Shown: positions 29,097 through 39,567, counted from the stretch's first letter. The stretch: DNA of 64,000 bases from Burkholderia plantarii (GCF_001411805.1 NZ_CP007213.1:248001-312000); one strand, 5' to 3'. Numbers and translations: made by a program. The notes: a model not told the origin generated them from the letters alone.

Positions 29097-29248
29097 TGAG
29101 GCGCACCGGATGTCGTTGTGAACGTGGCCTTATGGTGCGACCGGGCCGGGCGGCGGACAACGCTAAAAAAATGAAAATGTTGCGATCAGCGGATCGGCAT
29201 TGCGATAATCGCACTGCCACTGCGATTTCCGTGTTCCCCAATGATCCG

Positions 29249-30022
29249 ATGAAAACCCCCGTCATCCACGACCGCGACCTGATCGCCGGCCTGCAGAAAG
29301 GGCTCGCGCTGATCCTGCTGTTCAACGACCAGACGCCGCGCCTGACCGTGCCCGAGGCGGCGCGGCTGGCGGGTCTCACGCCCAGCGCGGCGCGGCGCTT
29401 CCTGCTCACGCTGGTCCACGACGGCTACGCGGAGACCGACGGCCGCTACTACTGGCTGACCGCGAAGAACCTGCGGATCGGCCAGGCCTACGTGGAGTCG
29501 GCGCGGCTGCCGCGCATGATGCGGCCGATCGTCGAGAAGGTGGCGGCCGAGACGCGCGAGCATGTGTCGGTGGCCGTGCGCGACGGCGACGAGGTGGTCC
29601 ACATCGTGCGCAGCCGCGTGATGAACGTGTCGTCGCTGTCGATGCGCCAGGGCTGGCGCCTGCCGATGTACTGCACGGGGAGCGGGCGGCTGTGGCTCGC
29701 CTCGCTGCCCGACGCCGAGGTGGACGCCTATCTCGCGCGGGTCGACCGCCAGGCGCTCACGCCCTACACCTGCACCGACGTGGCCGCGATCAAGGCGATC
29801 GTGGCGCGGATCCGCGAGCAGGGCTACGCGGAGCTGGATCAGGAGTACGAGGTGGGCATGCGCATCCTCGGCGTGCCGCTCACCGACCGTCACGGCCAGA
29901 TGCGCGCGAGCCTGACCATCACCACGCAGGTGTCGGCGCTGTCGCTCGCCGAGATCCGCGAGCGCTACCTGCGTTTTCTCTACGAAGGCCAGGCGCTGCT
30001 GCGGCCGATCATGGATACCTAG
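29249..30022 (+). CDS. IclR-family transcriptional regulator (PcaR/PobR type)
   Basis: 257 residues. An N-terminal winged helix-turn-helix (residues about 15-75; LTVPEAARLAGLTPSAARRFLLTL) is followed by the IclR effector domain (VSVAVRDGDEVVHIVR, VGMRILGVPL). The PcaR/PobR subgroup governs aromatic-acid and hydroaromatic catabolism, consistent with the divergent shikimate-dehydrogenase-like and transporter genes; it probably binds in the 152-bp divergent region 29097-29248. The ATG at 29249 starts the conserved part; an in-frame extension upstream lacks family similarity. The ribosome site is weak. Confidence 0.88.
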   Translation: MKTPVIHDRDLIAGLQKGLALILLFNDQTPRLTVPEAARLAGLTPSAARRFLLTLVHDGYAETDGRYYWLTAKNLRIGQAYVESARLPRMMRPIVEKVAAETREHVSVAVRDGDEVVHIVRSRVMNVSSLSMRQGWRLPMYCTGSGRLWLASLPDAEVDAYLARVDRQALTPYTCTDVAAIKAIVARIREQGYAELDQEYEVGMRILGVPLTDRHGQMRASLTITTQVSALSLAEIRERYLRFLYEGQALLRPIMDT

Positions 30023-30169
30023 GCGTGCGGCGCGCGCCAATGACCGGACGCATACATCGGCTGCGCGAACGGGTCTCGCGCGACGGAGCGGCGCATGACG
30101 CAGGTCGTCGATGTACGATCCGGCGCGCAGCGCAGTTTGGATGTTTACGTCAGGCCAGTGCGGTGACGT

Positions 30170-30530
30170 GTGACGGTAGCTCGGCGACATCGACGGTCAG
30201 ATAGTCGACTACGTTCGTGAGCATTTCCGTGAGTCCAACCGATTGCTGCAACCGAGCCGTGGCAGTGCGCCGGTATTCCATGCTTGCCTGATCGTCCAAC
30301 TGTCGCAACTGAGCGAGCTCGATCGTCGCCAGATTGCAGCACTTTTAGGCGTTGTCCCTATCCTCCGCGATTCAAGCTCGCGTTATGGACGATGGCGTAT
30401 GAGGAGGGTGCTTCGGCATTTGTCGCGTGCTGTACCTGGTGATTCTCGTTGCGGCTCGCTGCAGTCCGGCTAACAAGGCGTTCTATCAACGTCTCAAAGT
30501 GCCCGCCCAATCGCGCAGCATTTACCGCGC
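30170..30530 (+). pseudogene. Decayed IS110-family transposase fragment (left copy)
   Basis: Patches in shifting frames match the IS110 remnant at 33.3-33.8 kb: DIDGQ-like start, SNRLLQ, CLIVQLSQLSELDRRQIAALLGVVP, the arginine-rich RRVL, and FYQRLKVPAQ near the end. At base level long stretches align with 33320-33650 in the same orientation, with many substitutions, stops and small deletions. It is the Transposase_20 (C-terminal) half only and cannot be functional. Confidence 0.82.
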
Positions 30531-30891
30531 GTCGATGATCACCGGTGCAATCTATTCGATCGTCTCACACCGGCGGCTGGTTGCCGCGGTGTTTGCGTGC
30601 AAAACATACTGCACGCTCCAGGATTTTCAGGAGGAAGCCTTCATTCTGGATTCGATTTCGCTGGCCTTGAAATCTCCAAAAAAAACCGAATCGATTCTAT
30701 ACGGGAAAAATGTGACATCGTGGCACAGATGGTGATGCAAAATAATTGAGTATTGTGATGTTGGTTTGTCTTCTTCCTGACCCGTCGCTCAAGGCTGTAA
30801 TGCGGCAGATGAAAGTTCCTTGAATCAAAAAGACAGTCATGGCAGTTGATTCCGGCGTGGATTTTCTAAATTTATCAAGGCGAGTCAATAG

Positions 30892-32034
30892 ATGATCAAT
30901 TTTCATGAAGAAAAACCTAACTCCAGGCTCTCAACAACAAGGCGGGCTTTTATCAAAAACTCTGGTTTGCTACCGCTCATTGCCCTGTTGAATCCAAAAA
31001 AATCCTGGGGAGATATCAATCTGGCGCCGATCGATGTTAATGGGCAAACCAATTCATGTAATTTTTCGAACGATTGCCTTCAGTTTCCGTTTGGCATGGA
31101 TCCTCTTGCCCAAGACTTACGCGTGCCAATACCAGCATTGCCGCTACTAACTGCAGGCATTACGGCCCCACTACTTCAGGTTGGCAATCTCTGGCTGGTA
31201 AATGGAGCGAAAATATTGACGGCTGCGGCGATGGACGACCCGATACAGGTACTTGTTGCATTTGCCGAAGGTTTAATCCAGGCAAGAGATGGTGCAATCC
31301 GGAGTCAAGCCATGATCTATGGAACATTCACAAGCTGGCTTGCTAACGGTGGGTATAAAACAGTAGACGGAACGGGTCCGTATGGGCTCACGGCAAGCAA
31401 CCTGGGAAATATCACAAAGCTTTTTGGATTGTATGGTACCAAATATTGGTTGCAGGGTTTTTATCTTCCGGTGTCGGAATTCAAATTCTACGGGTCGCCG
31501 TTTACAACTCTATCTTCAATTTATTACTGGTTATTTGGTAATGGTGCGACAACGACTATGAATTTAAATGCAATGAATTTGGACGTGAACATCAATGATT
31601 TTGGTCCAGTCTTTGAAATTATCGGCAACCCGGATATGGGGCCGGGAACTTACAATATTAATGCAGAATTCAGCTTTAATTTATTTAATCATGCCAGTAA
31701 TCTCTGGACTGCGCTCGTCAATGGGCGCGTATCAGGGCACGTCGTTGGTACCCTTGTCCTCAACGGAGATGAATCATATGCGTTCAATGGAGAGTGGACA
31801 TTGAATCCGGACCGATATGAGGCATATCCATCCAATCGCACATTCACACAAGAGGTTCTCACATCCTTTCTTTCGAGAATTGGATCGCTAGGACATGTGG
31901 ATTATGACATTCTGTTCACCGGCAGCAAGGAGGTGAACTTGTCCGGGCCAAGGCCTAGTAAATTTTTTGCCTCACCCGGAGCCAGGAGATCGACTGGAGG
32001 GTTATTCAGAAATCGCAACGTAGTGAATTACTGA
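30892..32034 (+). CDS. Colicin M-like lipid II-degrading bacteriocin (M-type burkhocin candidate) with Tat signal
   Basis: 380 residues, AT-rich and with codon use unlike its neighbours. Residues 15-36 (STTRRAFIKNSGLLPLIALL) are a textbook twin-arginine signal. The C-terminal part is colicin M-like: GNGATTTMNLNAMNLDVNIND (215-236, cf. the WGNGAERSVNIANIGLKIS segment of colicin M), GPGTYNINAEFSFN, GRVSGHVVGTLVLNGDESYAFNG, then NPDRYEAYPSNRTF (305-318). In colicin M the active site reads DxYD(x5)HR; here Asp307 and Tyr309 are kept, but the second Asp is Glu310 and His-Arg becomes Asn315-Arg316 with one residue fewer between. Colicin M cleaves lipid II in the periplasm. M-type burkhocins with diverged catalytic domains are known from Burkholderia. 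The start has AAGGCGAG eight bases upstream. Confidence 0.8.
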   Translation: MINFHEEKPNSRLSTTRRAFIKNSGLLPLIALLNPKKSWGDINLAPIDVNGQTNSCNFSNDCLQFPFGMDPLAQDLRVPIPALPLLTAGITAPLLQVGNLWLVNGAKILTAAAMDDPIQVLVAFAEGLIQARDGAIRSQAMIYGTFTSWLANGGYKTVDGTGPYGLTASNLGNITKLFGLYGTKYWLQGFYLPVSEFKFYGSPFTTLSSIYYWLFGNGATTTMNLNAMNLDVNINDFGPVFEIIGNPDMGPGTYNINAEFSFNLFNHASNLWTALVNGRVSGHVVGTLVLNGDESYAFNGEWTLNPDRYEAYPSNRTFTQEVLTSFLSRIGSLGHVDYDILFTGSKEVNLSGPRPSKFFASPGARRSTGGLFRNRNVVNY

Positions 32035-32086
32035 AATTGAAGCGCAGTCAATGAAATCATTCAACGATTGGTAATATGCGCCATCT

Positions 32087-32410
32087 TTATTTTTTCTTTC
32101 TGCCATATCCATTTACATGTGAAATAAGATGCTGGTAGATCCATACGACGAGATGAAGCAGCGCCCCAACGCATCCCCAGATCACACCAGCAAAAACTAT
32201 CAACATGGCCGACGAAGTTGTTGCTGGAAAATCTGACGCAGTTCGGATGGTCCAAATAGTAACAAGTGTTCCGCTTATAATTATAAAGAGGCATCCACCC
32301 CAAATGAGCTGCGCCATCCGAGGCTCGCTTGCGGATCGAGTCCAAAAAATCCGATAAATCGGATAGATGATGGATATTATGTAAAGAATATAATAGATTG
32401 TCATTGGCAT
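32087..32410 (-). CDS. Small inner-membrane protein, candidate immunity protein of the colicin M-like bacteriocin
   Basis: About 107 residues if started at the ATG at 32410; a longer in-frame start exists upstream, and neither has a good ribosome site. Three hydrophobic segments are visible: IYYILYIISIIYPIYRIFW at the N terminus, LIWGGCLFIIISGTLVTIW, and MLIVFAGVIWGCVGALLHLV, ending in a basic GRKKK tail. It matches no enzyme family I recognise. It lies tail-to-tail with the bacteriocin gene, 52 bp apart, and shares its AT-rich composition. Known M-type burkhocins have unrelated inner-membrane immunity proteins encoded next to the toxin, so the role is inferred from position and topology. Confidence 0.62.
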   Translation of the reverse strand: MPMTIYYILYIISIIYPIYRIFWTRSASEPRMAQLIWGGCLFIIISGTLVTIWTIRTASDFPATTSSAMLIVFAGVIWGCVGALLHLVVWIYQHLISHVNGYGRKKK

Positions 32411-33238
32411 TTGGTCTGGAAAATTAGATATCCTTTCTTCTGATTTTGGGTGTGTCGGCGATTCAAGGCGTGAGCGAGAGTAGGCGAGGAAATGGCTTCG
32501 AGGGTTTGAGGTTCCTTGGTTTTTGCCTTTAAGTGATCCTCGGTTGCTCAATCTTGCTCAATCACGCCCTAGTCTGCTGGTCTCCGGTCCGATGCTGAAT
32601 GAAAAGCTGCAGGAAAAGCAAAACCAAGCGAAATATTGTGATGATCGCAGTTGCAAAATAAATCTGTATATTTGAACAGATTGTTGAGCAGATTGGCTTT
32701 CGAGTCACCTCGAGAGGAAGCTAAACTTGGAAGAGAGGCTACCTCATAATTTGAATGCTGTCCCGTGTCGAGTTTTCACAGGAGATCTGTCTGACCCAAA
32801 GCCTCCGTGGCGCGAGCGCATCGAGGTAACGCCTCAAGTGTGATCCTAGCGTGATCCTGAAATTATCGAGGCGGGCATTAGTCACGAACGCACGCGGCCC
32901 AAGAATGACAGTTCGAGCGAGGGAAGAATCTGTGCGGTCCCTCGGCAGTCGATGCAACACGCGCAGATCGATAATGGCGGTGAATTGTCTCGCCTCACTT
33001 CAGTCCGGAGTCGAGCCGCGAAACGTCGGCGCATCGACTGCTGCCACGACAAAATCAAAGAGGCGTGAGAACAGTTCCTCGGAGGCCAAAAGCAGAGGCG
33101 GAACCGCCAGCCAAACAACGGTCAACGATCATCGGGGGGGCCTGATCCAGACCGCGGCCGTCGGTCTGAAAGCTTGGAACCTTCATACATGGCCACGTGG
33201 CGCCGCTTGGTCCACGAAGACAGTCCCGGCTGTATGTT
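32411..33238. other. Non-coding or decayed stretch right of the bacteriocin pair
   Basis: About 830 bp. The left part is AT-rich like the bacteriocin genes; composition returns to GC-rich from about 32800. Short open frames on both strands lack start signals and family motifs. GTGATCCTAGC and GTGATCCTGA repeat at 32840-32862. No complete gene or RNA was recognised; it is probably a mix of islet flank and eroded IS sequence. Confidence 0.45.
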
Positions 33239-33241
33239 TAA

Positions 33242-33760
<519 letters not shown>

Positions 33761-33776
33761 CTCGAGACACGGTTAC

Positions 33777-34586
33777 TCAGAACTGCGCGTCAATCTGCTT
33801 GCCCGGCAGCGTCGGCAGCCGCGCGAAGCTGCCGTCGAGCAGGCCCAGCGAGGCGTTCATGAAGCCGTCCCAGGCCGCGCGCGCAAGCGCCCCGCCCACG
33901 CTCACGCGGCGCACCCCGAACCCGGCAATCTCGGCCAGCGTGAATTCGCTCGGCGCGCCCACCAGCAGGTTGACCGGCTTCGGCGCGAGCGCGGCCACCA
34001 CCGCCTCGATCTGCCCGCGCGTGCGGATCCCGGGCGCGTAGAGGCAGTCGGCGCCGGCCGCCGAATAGGCGCGCAGCCGCGCGATCGCGTCGTCGAGATC
34101 GGGGACGTTGGCCACGAAATTCTCGGCGCGGCCCACCAGCAGCGTGTCGCCGCCGGTCGCGTCGATCGCGCGGCGTGCGGCGGCGATCCGCTCCGCCGCC
34201 TCGTCGATCGGGTACAGCGGCGTGTCGGGGTCGCCCGTCGCGTCCTCGATCGAGAGCCCGGCGATGCCGGTCTCCACCGCCAGCCGCACGCTCTCGCCAA
34301 CCTCGTCCGGGGTCGCGCCGAAGCCGTTCTCGAAATCGGCGTTCACGGGCAGATCGGTGGCACCGACGATGTCGCGCAGATGCGCGAGCACGGCGGCGCG
34401 CGACACCGTGTTGTCGGCGTGGCCGGTGGACCACGCGTAGCCCGAGCTGGTGGTGGCGAGCGCCTGGAAGCCGAGCGAGGCGAGGTAGCGCGCGCTGCCG
34501 ACGTCCCACGGGTTCGGCAGCAGGAAGCAGCCGCTTTCGTGGAGCTGACGGAAGGCGGCGCGTTTTTCGGCGGGAGTGCGGGGCAT
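33777..34586 (-). CDS. Isocitrate lyase/PEP mutase superfamily enzyme
   Basis: 269 residues from the ATG at 34586, supported by AAGGA seven bases upstream; longer starts lack a site. Family marks: LLPNPWDVGSARYLASLGF at the N terminus, TTSSGYAW, the metal-binding VNADFENGFG, and GLSIEDATGD where the related lyases place their metal-chelating acid pair. The loop that carries KKCGH in isocitrate lyase or KxxCG in methylisocitrate lyase is not evident, so it belongs to the broad oxaloacetate-hydrolase or carboxyvinyl-phosphonate-type group whose substrates are mostly unknown. Its 3' end is only 16 bp from the IS110 remnant stop. It appears to be a single-gene unit. Confidence 0.85.
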   Translation of the reverse strand: MPRTPAEKRAAFRQLHESGCFLLPNPWDVGSARYLASLGFQALATTSSGYAWSTGHADNTVSRAAVLAHLRDIVGATDLPVNADFENGFGATPDEVGESVRLAVETGIAGLSIEDATGDPDTPLYPIDEAAERIAAARRAIDATGGDTLLVGRAENFVANVPDLDDAIARLRAYSAAGADCLYAPGIRTRGQIEAVVAALAPKPVNLLVGAPSEFTLAEIAGFGVRRVSVGGALARAAWDGFMNASLGLLDGSFARLPTLPGKQIDAQF

Positions 34587-35059
34587 GTCGTGTCCTTGGT
34601 GGTCCATGGTGGCGCGGGGCGCCGGGTTCGGGTTCGTGGGGCGAGGCATGGGCGGCAGCGCCGGCGCGCGATGCGGCGGGCACCGGAATTGCGTCCCGGC
34701 CCCGCCATGCGCCATGGCGACACCGCGCGGCGGGCCGGGACGCCGGCCGGCCCGTCAGTCTGCGGCAATTCCGGCGCGCCTGCCATCGCGGCGCGCGGGC
34801 CGGCCGGGGGCCGATGCATGGCACGTTTCGGCGCATCGCGGGCGGGCCTCGGCCGGCGGCACGGCGTGCATCGTGGTCGATGGTGCCGGCGCGGGCCGGA
34901 ATGACGATGCAACCCCCGAATGATTAGAATCGAAGGCGCTCATTACCGCATGCAGAACGCAGCGTCCGGCCGGCCCGCGCAGCATGCGCGGCGTGGCAGC
35001 GTGCCATGCCGCACCGGCCGGCGATCCTCCCAGCCTCGCCAGAAAGGAACAGGTATCCG
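34587..35059. other. Intergenic region between divergent genes
   Basis: About 470 bp separating the lyase-family gene and the epimerase gene. GC-rich, with several open frames on both strands, but none has family motifs or a usable ribosome site. It must contain both promoters; I could not place them. Confidence 0.5.
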
Positions 35060-36271
35060 ATGAGAGCGCTTTCCCTGCCCATGTCCCGCCCGGCTTCCCG
35101 CCTCACTGCCCGCCCCGCCCGCCGCGGTCTCGTCCCCGGCCTGAAGCTGGCCGCCTGCGCGCTCGCCGCCTCGGCCTGGCTGGCCGCCACGCCCGCCTGG
35201 TCGGCAACGATGACCGAGGCGCCCTACGGCACCACCCGGGACGGCAAGCCGGTAACCGAATACACGCTGAAGAACGCCCACGGCACCACCGTCAGGCTGA
35301 TCAACTACGGCGGCTGCATCACCGCGATCGAGGTGCCCGACCGCCATGGCAAATTCGCCAACATCGTGCTCGGCTTCGCGTCGCTGAAGGACTACGAGAC
35401 CTACAACGGCGACATTCATTTCGGCGCCCTGATCGGCCGCTACGCGAACCGCATCGCCGGCGGCAAGTTCACGCTCGACGGCAAGACCTACCAGCTGCCG
35501 GTCAACAACGCGCCGAACACGCTGCACGGCGGCCCCGACAGCTTCGATTCGAAGGTATGGAGCGCGAAGCCCGCGAGCGGCAAGGACGGCGCCGGCGTCG
35601 AGCTGACCTACGTGAGCCCCGACGGCGAGAACGGCTTTCCCGGCACGCTGACGGCGCGCGTCACCTACCTGCTGACCGACGACAACGCGCTGCACATCCG
35701 CTACGAGGCGACCACCGACAAGGACACGGTCGTCAACCTGACCAACCATACCTACTTCAACCTGGCCGGCGAGGGCAGCGGCAGCGTGGAGCAGCAGGAG
35801 ATCCGGATCGCCGCCTCGCGCTACACGCCCACCGATCGCACCTCGATCCCCACCGGTGAACTGGCGCCGGTGGAAGGCACGCCGCTCGACCTGCGCCAGT
35901 TCACGCCGATCGGTAGGTACTTGCGCTCGAACTTCGAGCAGATGGTGTACGCGCGCGGCTACGACCACAACTGGGTGCTCGACCACGGCGGCCAGCGCGT
36001 GCCGGCGTTCGCGGCCAGCGTGCGCGACCCGCACGGCGGACGCGTGCTGAGCGTCGACACCACGCAGCCGGGCCTGCAGTTCTACTCGGCGAATTCGCTC
36101 GACGGCAGCGCGGTGGGCGCGAGCGGCCATGCCTACCGGCAGACCGACGCGTTCGCGCTCGAAGCCGAGCACTTCCCCGATTCGCCGAACCATCCGGCGT
36201 TCCCGACCACGGTGCTCAAGCCCGGTGACACGCTGCGCGAGGAAACCGTGCTGCGCTTCTCGGTGCGCTGA
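35060..36271 (+). CDS. galM: Aldose 1-epimerase (mutarotase), exported
   Basis: 403 residues. A Sec-type signal peptide occupies residues about 1-49 (basic start, then LKLAACALAASAWLAATPAWSA). The mature protein is a galactose mutarotase: YGGCITAIEVPDRHG, FGALIGRYANRIAGGKF, the catalytic-His segments NNAPNTLHGG and VNLTNHTYFNL, and the catalytic Glu in DAFALEAEHFPDSPNHP. It interconverts alpha and beta anomers of aldoses. A periplasmic location, unlike the cytoplasmic E. coli enzyme, suggests preparing sugars for uptake or for a periplasmic dehydrogenase. AGAAAGGAACAGG precedes the ATG at 35060. No sugar operon surrounds it. Confidence 0.93.
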   Translation: MRALSLPMSRPASRLTARPARRGLVPGLKLAACALAASAWLAATPAWSATMTEAPYGTTRDGKPVTEYTLKNAHGTTVRLINYGGCITAIEVPDRHGKFANIVLGFASLKDYETYNGDIHFGALIGRYANRIAGGKFTLDGKTYQLPVNNAPNTLHGGPDSFDSKVWSAKPASGKDGAGVELTYVSPDGENGFPGTLTARVTYLLTDDNALHIRYEATTDKDTVVNLTNHTYFNLAGEGSGSVEQQEIRIAASRYTPTDRTSIPTGELAPVEGTPLDLRQFTPIGRYLRSNFEQMVYARGYDHNWVLDHGGQRVPAFAASVRDPHGGRVLSVDTTQPGLQFYSANSLDGSAVGASGHAYRQTDAFALEAEHFPDSPNHPAFPTTVLKPGDTLREETVLRFSVR

Positions 36272-36820
36272 GCGAATCACCGGGCGCAGGTGCGGCGCAA
36301 CGAGCGGACCCGATTCGCGAAGCCGCGCACCGGCGGCGTGGCGTTGTTCGCGCGGAACGAATTGAGATTTCATCCGTAGCCGCTGTTCAGCGCGACGTCG
36401 ACCCGTTACGCTTGTCCCAACCCCTTACCTCCTCCCGTTGTTACCCCCGGGGGCCAGGGGCGCCGGCCACTTCGTGGCGGCGTCCCGCCTCTTTTTCGCC
36501 CCGCCGGCCTTCGCCTCCTCATGCCGGTTTCCGCCGTTTCCGCATGAATTCCGATATTGCCCGGGTGATATGGGTAAATCTTGACCGCCGCGATTAAAAT
36601 CGTTGCGCGTGCAACCTCGAGGCGGAGGATGGGGCGTGACGTATCCGGATGAAAACGCGGCTCCATGCGATGCCCGGTTCCGCCAATGGTTGGACGGCAG
36701 GCGGATGGCGGCGAGCCTGCCCTCGACCGCACGGCATGCCCCGGCATCCGCTGCCGATATGGCGCGCTCGGCTCGTCGCGGTCGATGTGTCGGCACGAGC
36801 GCCTCCCGCCATCGCCGCGC
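36272..36820. other. Intergenic region after the epimerase gene
   Basis: About 550 bp between the convergent 3' ends of the epimerase and DNA polymerase II genes. No protein family is recognisable in any frame, and no clear terminator hairpin with a T-run was found. A short AT-richer patch lies at 36540-36600. Confidence 0.5.
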
Positions 36821-39193
36821 TCAGGCCGGAAACAGCCGCCCCTGCCCCGAGATCACCGATTCGAAATCGTCCTTCAGGAACGGCAGGATCGCGTCGGCCA
36901 CCGGTTGCAGCTGGCGGCTCAGGTAGAACGCGTAGTCGATCGGCGAGCGCATCGTCTCCAGCGGCTCGGGGCCGGCGGTGGTCATCACGTAGCTGATCCA
37001 GCCGCCGCGCTGGTATTGCTGCGGGCGGCCCTGCTCGCGGTTGAATTCGTCGGCGGTGCGCGCGGCGCGCACGTGCGGCGGCACGTTGCGCTGGTATTCG
37101 CTGAGCGGCCGGCGCACGCGCTTGCGGTACACCAGCAGCGCGTCGAGTTCGCCGGCCAGCGTCTTGCGCACCGTGTCGCGGATGAAGTCGCCGTAGGGTT
37201 CGCGGCGGAACACGCGCGTGTAGAGCTCGCGCTGGAACTGCTGCGCGAGCGGCGTCCAGTCGGTGCGCACCGTCTCCAGGCCCTTGAACACCACGTCGTC
37301 GCCGCCGTCGGCCGCGCGCGCAAGGCCCGCGTAGCGCTTCTTGCTGCCTTCCTCGGCGCCGCGCACGGTCGGCATCAGGAAGCGCAGGTAGTGCCGCTCG
37401 TACTGCAGCTCGAGCGCGCTGTCGAGGCCGAAGCGCTCGCGCAGGTGGGTGCGCCACCAGCCGTTGACGTGCTCGACGATGGCGCGGCCCTTGGCGGCGG
37501 CGTCCTCGTCGCGATGCGGCTCGCGCAGCCAGACGAAGGTCGAATCGGTATCGCCGTAGATCACCTCGTGGCCGAGTCCCTCGATCAGCTCGCGGGTGCG
37601 GTGCATGATCTCGTGGCCGCGCATGGTGATCGACGAGGCCAGGCGCGGATCGAAGAAGCGGCAGCCCGACGAGCCGAGCACGCCGTAGAACGCGTTCATG
37701 ATGATCTTCAGCGCCTGCGAAAGCGGCGCGTTGCGCTGGCGCTTGGCGAGTTCGCGGCCTTCCCAGACGCGCCGCACGATGTCGGGCAGGCAGTGCTGCG
37801 TGCGCGAGAAGCGCGCGCCGAGGAAGCCGGGCACCGAGTGGGCGTCGTCGGGGCGCGCGAGGCCTTCGACGAGCCCGGCCGGATCGATCAGGAAGGTGCG
37901 GATGATCGACGGATAGAGGCTCTTGTAGTCGAGCACCAGCACCGAATCGTAGAGCCCCGGGCGCGAATCCATCACGAAGCCGCCGGGGCTGTTCTGGCCG
38001 GTCACGTCGCCGAGGTTCGGCGCGACGTAGCCGAGCCGGTGCATGCGCGGCAGGTACAGATGCGTGAACGCGGCCACCGAGCCGCCGGTGCGGTCGGCCG
38101 CGAGCCCGGTGACGGTCGCGCGCTCGAGCATGAACGACAGCAGGTCCGCCTTCGCGAAGATGCGCGTGACGAGCTCGCAGTCCTTCAGGTTGTAGTGCGC
38201 GAGCGCGGGCTTGTCGTGATCGAAGCGGCGCTGGATCTCGTCCATGCGTTGATACGGATTGTCGATGGCCTTGCCTTCGCCGAGCAGCGTCTGCGCCACG
38301 TATTCGAGGCTGAACGACGGAAAGCTCCAGGTGGCCGATTTCAGCGCGTCGATGCCGTCGATCACGAGCCGCCCGGCCGCGCCGGCGAAGAAGTGGTCGG
38401 GCTGCGCGCCGTGTGCGCGCCAGTCGAGCACGCTGCCGTCGCGGCCGAGCCGCAGCGGCACGCCGAGCTGCTGCGAATGCGCGTGCAGCACGCGCAGGTC
38501 GAACTGGATCAGGTTCCAGCCGATCAGCACGTCGGGATCGTGGCGCGCGAACCAGTCGTTCAGCTGCACGAGCAGCTCGGCGCGGCTTTCGCAGTAGACC
38601 AGCGTGAGGCCCGGGTCGGGCGTGCCGCCGTTGGCCGGGCCGAGCATGTAGACGTCGCGTTGGCCGCAGCCTTCGAGCGCGATCGAATAGAGTTCGCCGC
38701 GCGCGCTGGTCTCGATGTCGAGCGAGACGCAGCGCAGCGCGGGGCGGTAGGCGTCGTCGGGCTTGAGTTCGCCGTCGGTCAGGACGCCCGTGCCGGCCGG
38801 CTGGCCGCGAAAGCGCACCGGCGCCGTGATGAAGCGCTCCATCGTGTAGCGGTCGGGCGGGCTCACGTCGGCTTCGTAGACGTCGATGCCGGCCTGCGCG
38901 AGGCGCTTCTGCAGCGCCGCGAGATGGCGATGGCGGCGGCAATAGAGGCCCGCCACGGGGCGCTGGCGGAAATCGCGCAGCGCGAGCGGGCGCAGCTCGA
39001 CGCCGGTTTCGCCCGCCAGCGCGCGCTCGGCGGCCTCGCGCTGCGCGGCCGGCACGAACGCGACCGATTCCTGCGGACGCAGCCGCACGCGGCGCGCGCC
39101 GGCGTCGGTCGCGAGCCAGAATTCGATCTCGACGCCGGCCGCGGTGTCCCGCCAGTGACGGGTCAGGATGAAACCCTGCTCGAAATCAGTCAA
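36821..39193 (-). CDS. polB: DNA polymerase II (family B)
   Basis: 790 residues if started at the TTG at 39193, giving [17 protein letters not shown], which aligns with the E. coli Pol II N terminus (783 residues); no ATG fits. The exonuclease domain shows SLDIET (Exo I), [15 protein letters not shown] (Exo II) and [10 protein letters not shown] (Exo III). The polymerase domain shows [10 protein letters not shown] (motif A), the motif B region [14 protein letters not shown] and YGDTDSTFV (motif C), with all catalytic aspartates present. Pol II works in damage tolerance and replication restart, usually under SOS control; I did not find a clear LexA box. It is monocistronic, with a heptamer repeat array upstream. 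Confidence 0.95.
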   Translation of the reverse strand: MTDFEQGFILTRHWRDTAAGVEIEFWLATDAGARRVRLRPQESVAFVPAAQREAAERALAGETGVELRPLALRDFRQRPVAGLYCRRHRHLAALQKRLAQAGIDVYEADVSPPDRYTMERFITAPVRFRGQPAGTGVLTDGELKPDDAYRPALRCVSLDIETSARGELYSIALEGCGQRDVYMLGPANGGTPDPGLTLVYCESRAELLVQLNDWFARHDPDVLIGWNLIQFDLRVLHAHSQQLGVPLRLGRDGSVLDWRAHGAQPDHFFAGAAGRLVIDGIDALKSATWSFPSFSLEYVAQTLLGEGKAIDNPYQRMDEIQRRFDHDKPALAHYNLKDCELVTRIFAKADLLSFMLERATVTGLAADRTGGSVAAFTHLYLPRMHRLGYVAPNLGDVTGQNSPGGFVMDSRPGLYDSVLVLDYKSLYPSIIRTFLIDPAGLVEGLARPDDAHSVPGFLGARFSRTQHCLPDIVRRVWEGRELAKRQRNAPLSQALKIIMNAFYGVLGSSGCRFFDPRLASSITMRGHEIMHRTRELIEGLGHEVIYGDTDSTFVWLREPHRDEDAAAKGRAIVEHVNGWWRTHLRERFGLDSALELQYERHYLRFLMPTVRGAEEGSKKRYAGLARAADGGDDVVFKGLETVRTDWTPLAQQFQRELYTRVFRREPYGDFIRDTVRKTLAGELDALLVYRKRVRRPLSEYQRNVPPHVRAARTADEFNREQGRPQQYQRGGWISYVMTTAGPEPLETMRSPIDYAFYLSRQLQPVADAILPFLKDDFESVISGQGRLFPA

Positions 39194-39427
39194 AACGTGT
39201 GCTCGCCGTGGGATGCCTCTGGCGGCGGATTTTAGCGCCTGCGCGGGGCGCGCGCCTGGTTGTCGGTGTGCCTGGTGTGATCGGGCGCGGGGGTGGAGGG
39301 CTGGTAGGGTGCAACTAACGGCGGATTGGAGCCGGGCGGTGGTGGTTCGGTTTCCTTTTGAGGGCGGTGTTGGCGGTGACGGATTGCGGGCGGCGATGCG
39401 TTGCCGATATCGCTTGCCGCGCATCCC

Positions 39428-39567
39428 GCCGAGCGCCGAGCGCCGAGCGCCGAGCGCCGAGCGCCGAGCGCCGAGCGCCGAGCGCCGAGCGCCGAGCGCC
39501 GAGCGCCGAGCGCCGAGCGCCGACCGCCGACCGCCGACCGCCGACCGCCGACCGCCGACCGCCGACC
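39428..39567. repeat. Heptamer tandem array: 13 x GCCGAGC then 7 x GCCGACC
   Basis: Twenty perfect 7-bp units without interruption: GCCGAGC from 39428 to 39518, then GCCGACC from 39519 to 39567, differing at one base. It lies between the 5' end of polB and the 3' end of the epimerase/reductase gene. Seven bases is out of phase with codons, so every frame reads a repeated heptapeptide, explaining the open frames crossing it. Such simple arrays are typical fast-varying loci in Burkholderia genomes. Confidence 0.97.

Noticed and set aside
34943..39235. Large frames opposite the epimerase and DNA polymerase II genes
   Set aside because: Pure antisense of genes with complete catalytic motifs; composition typical of shadow frames.
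39428..39567. Possible CRISPR array
   Set aside because: Units are 7 bp and contiguous with no spacers, and no cas genes are present.
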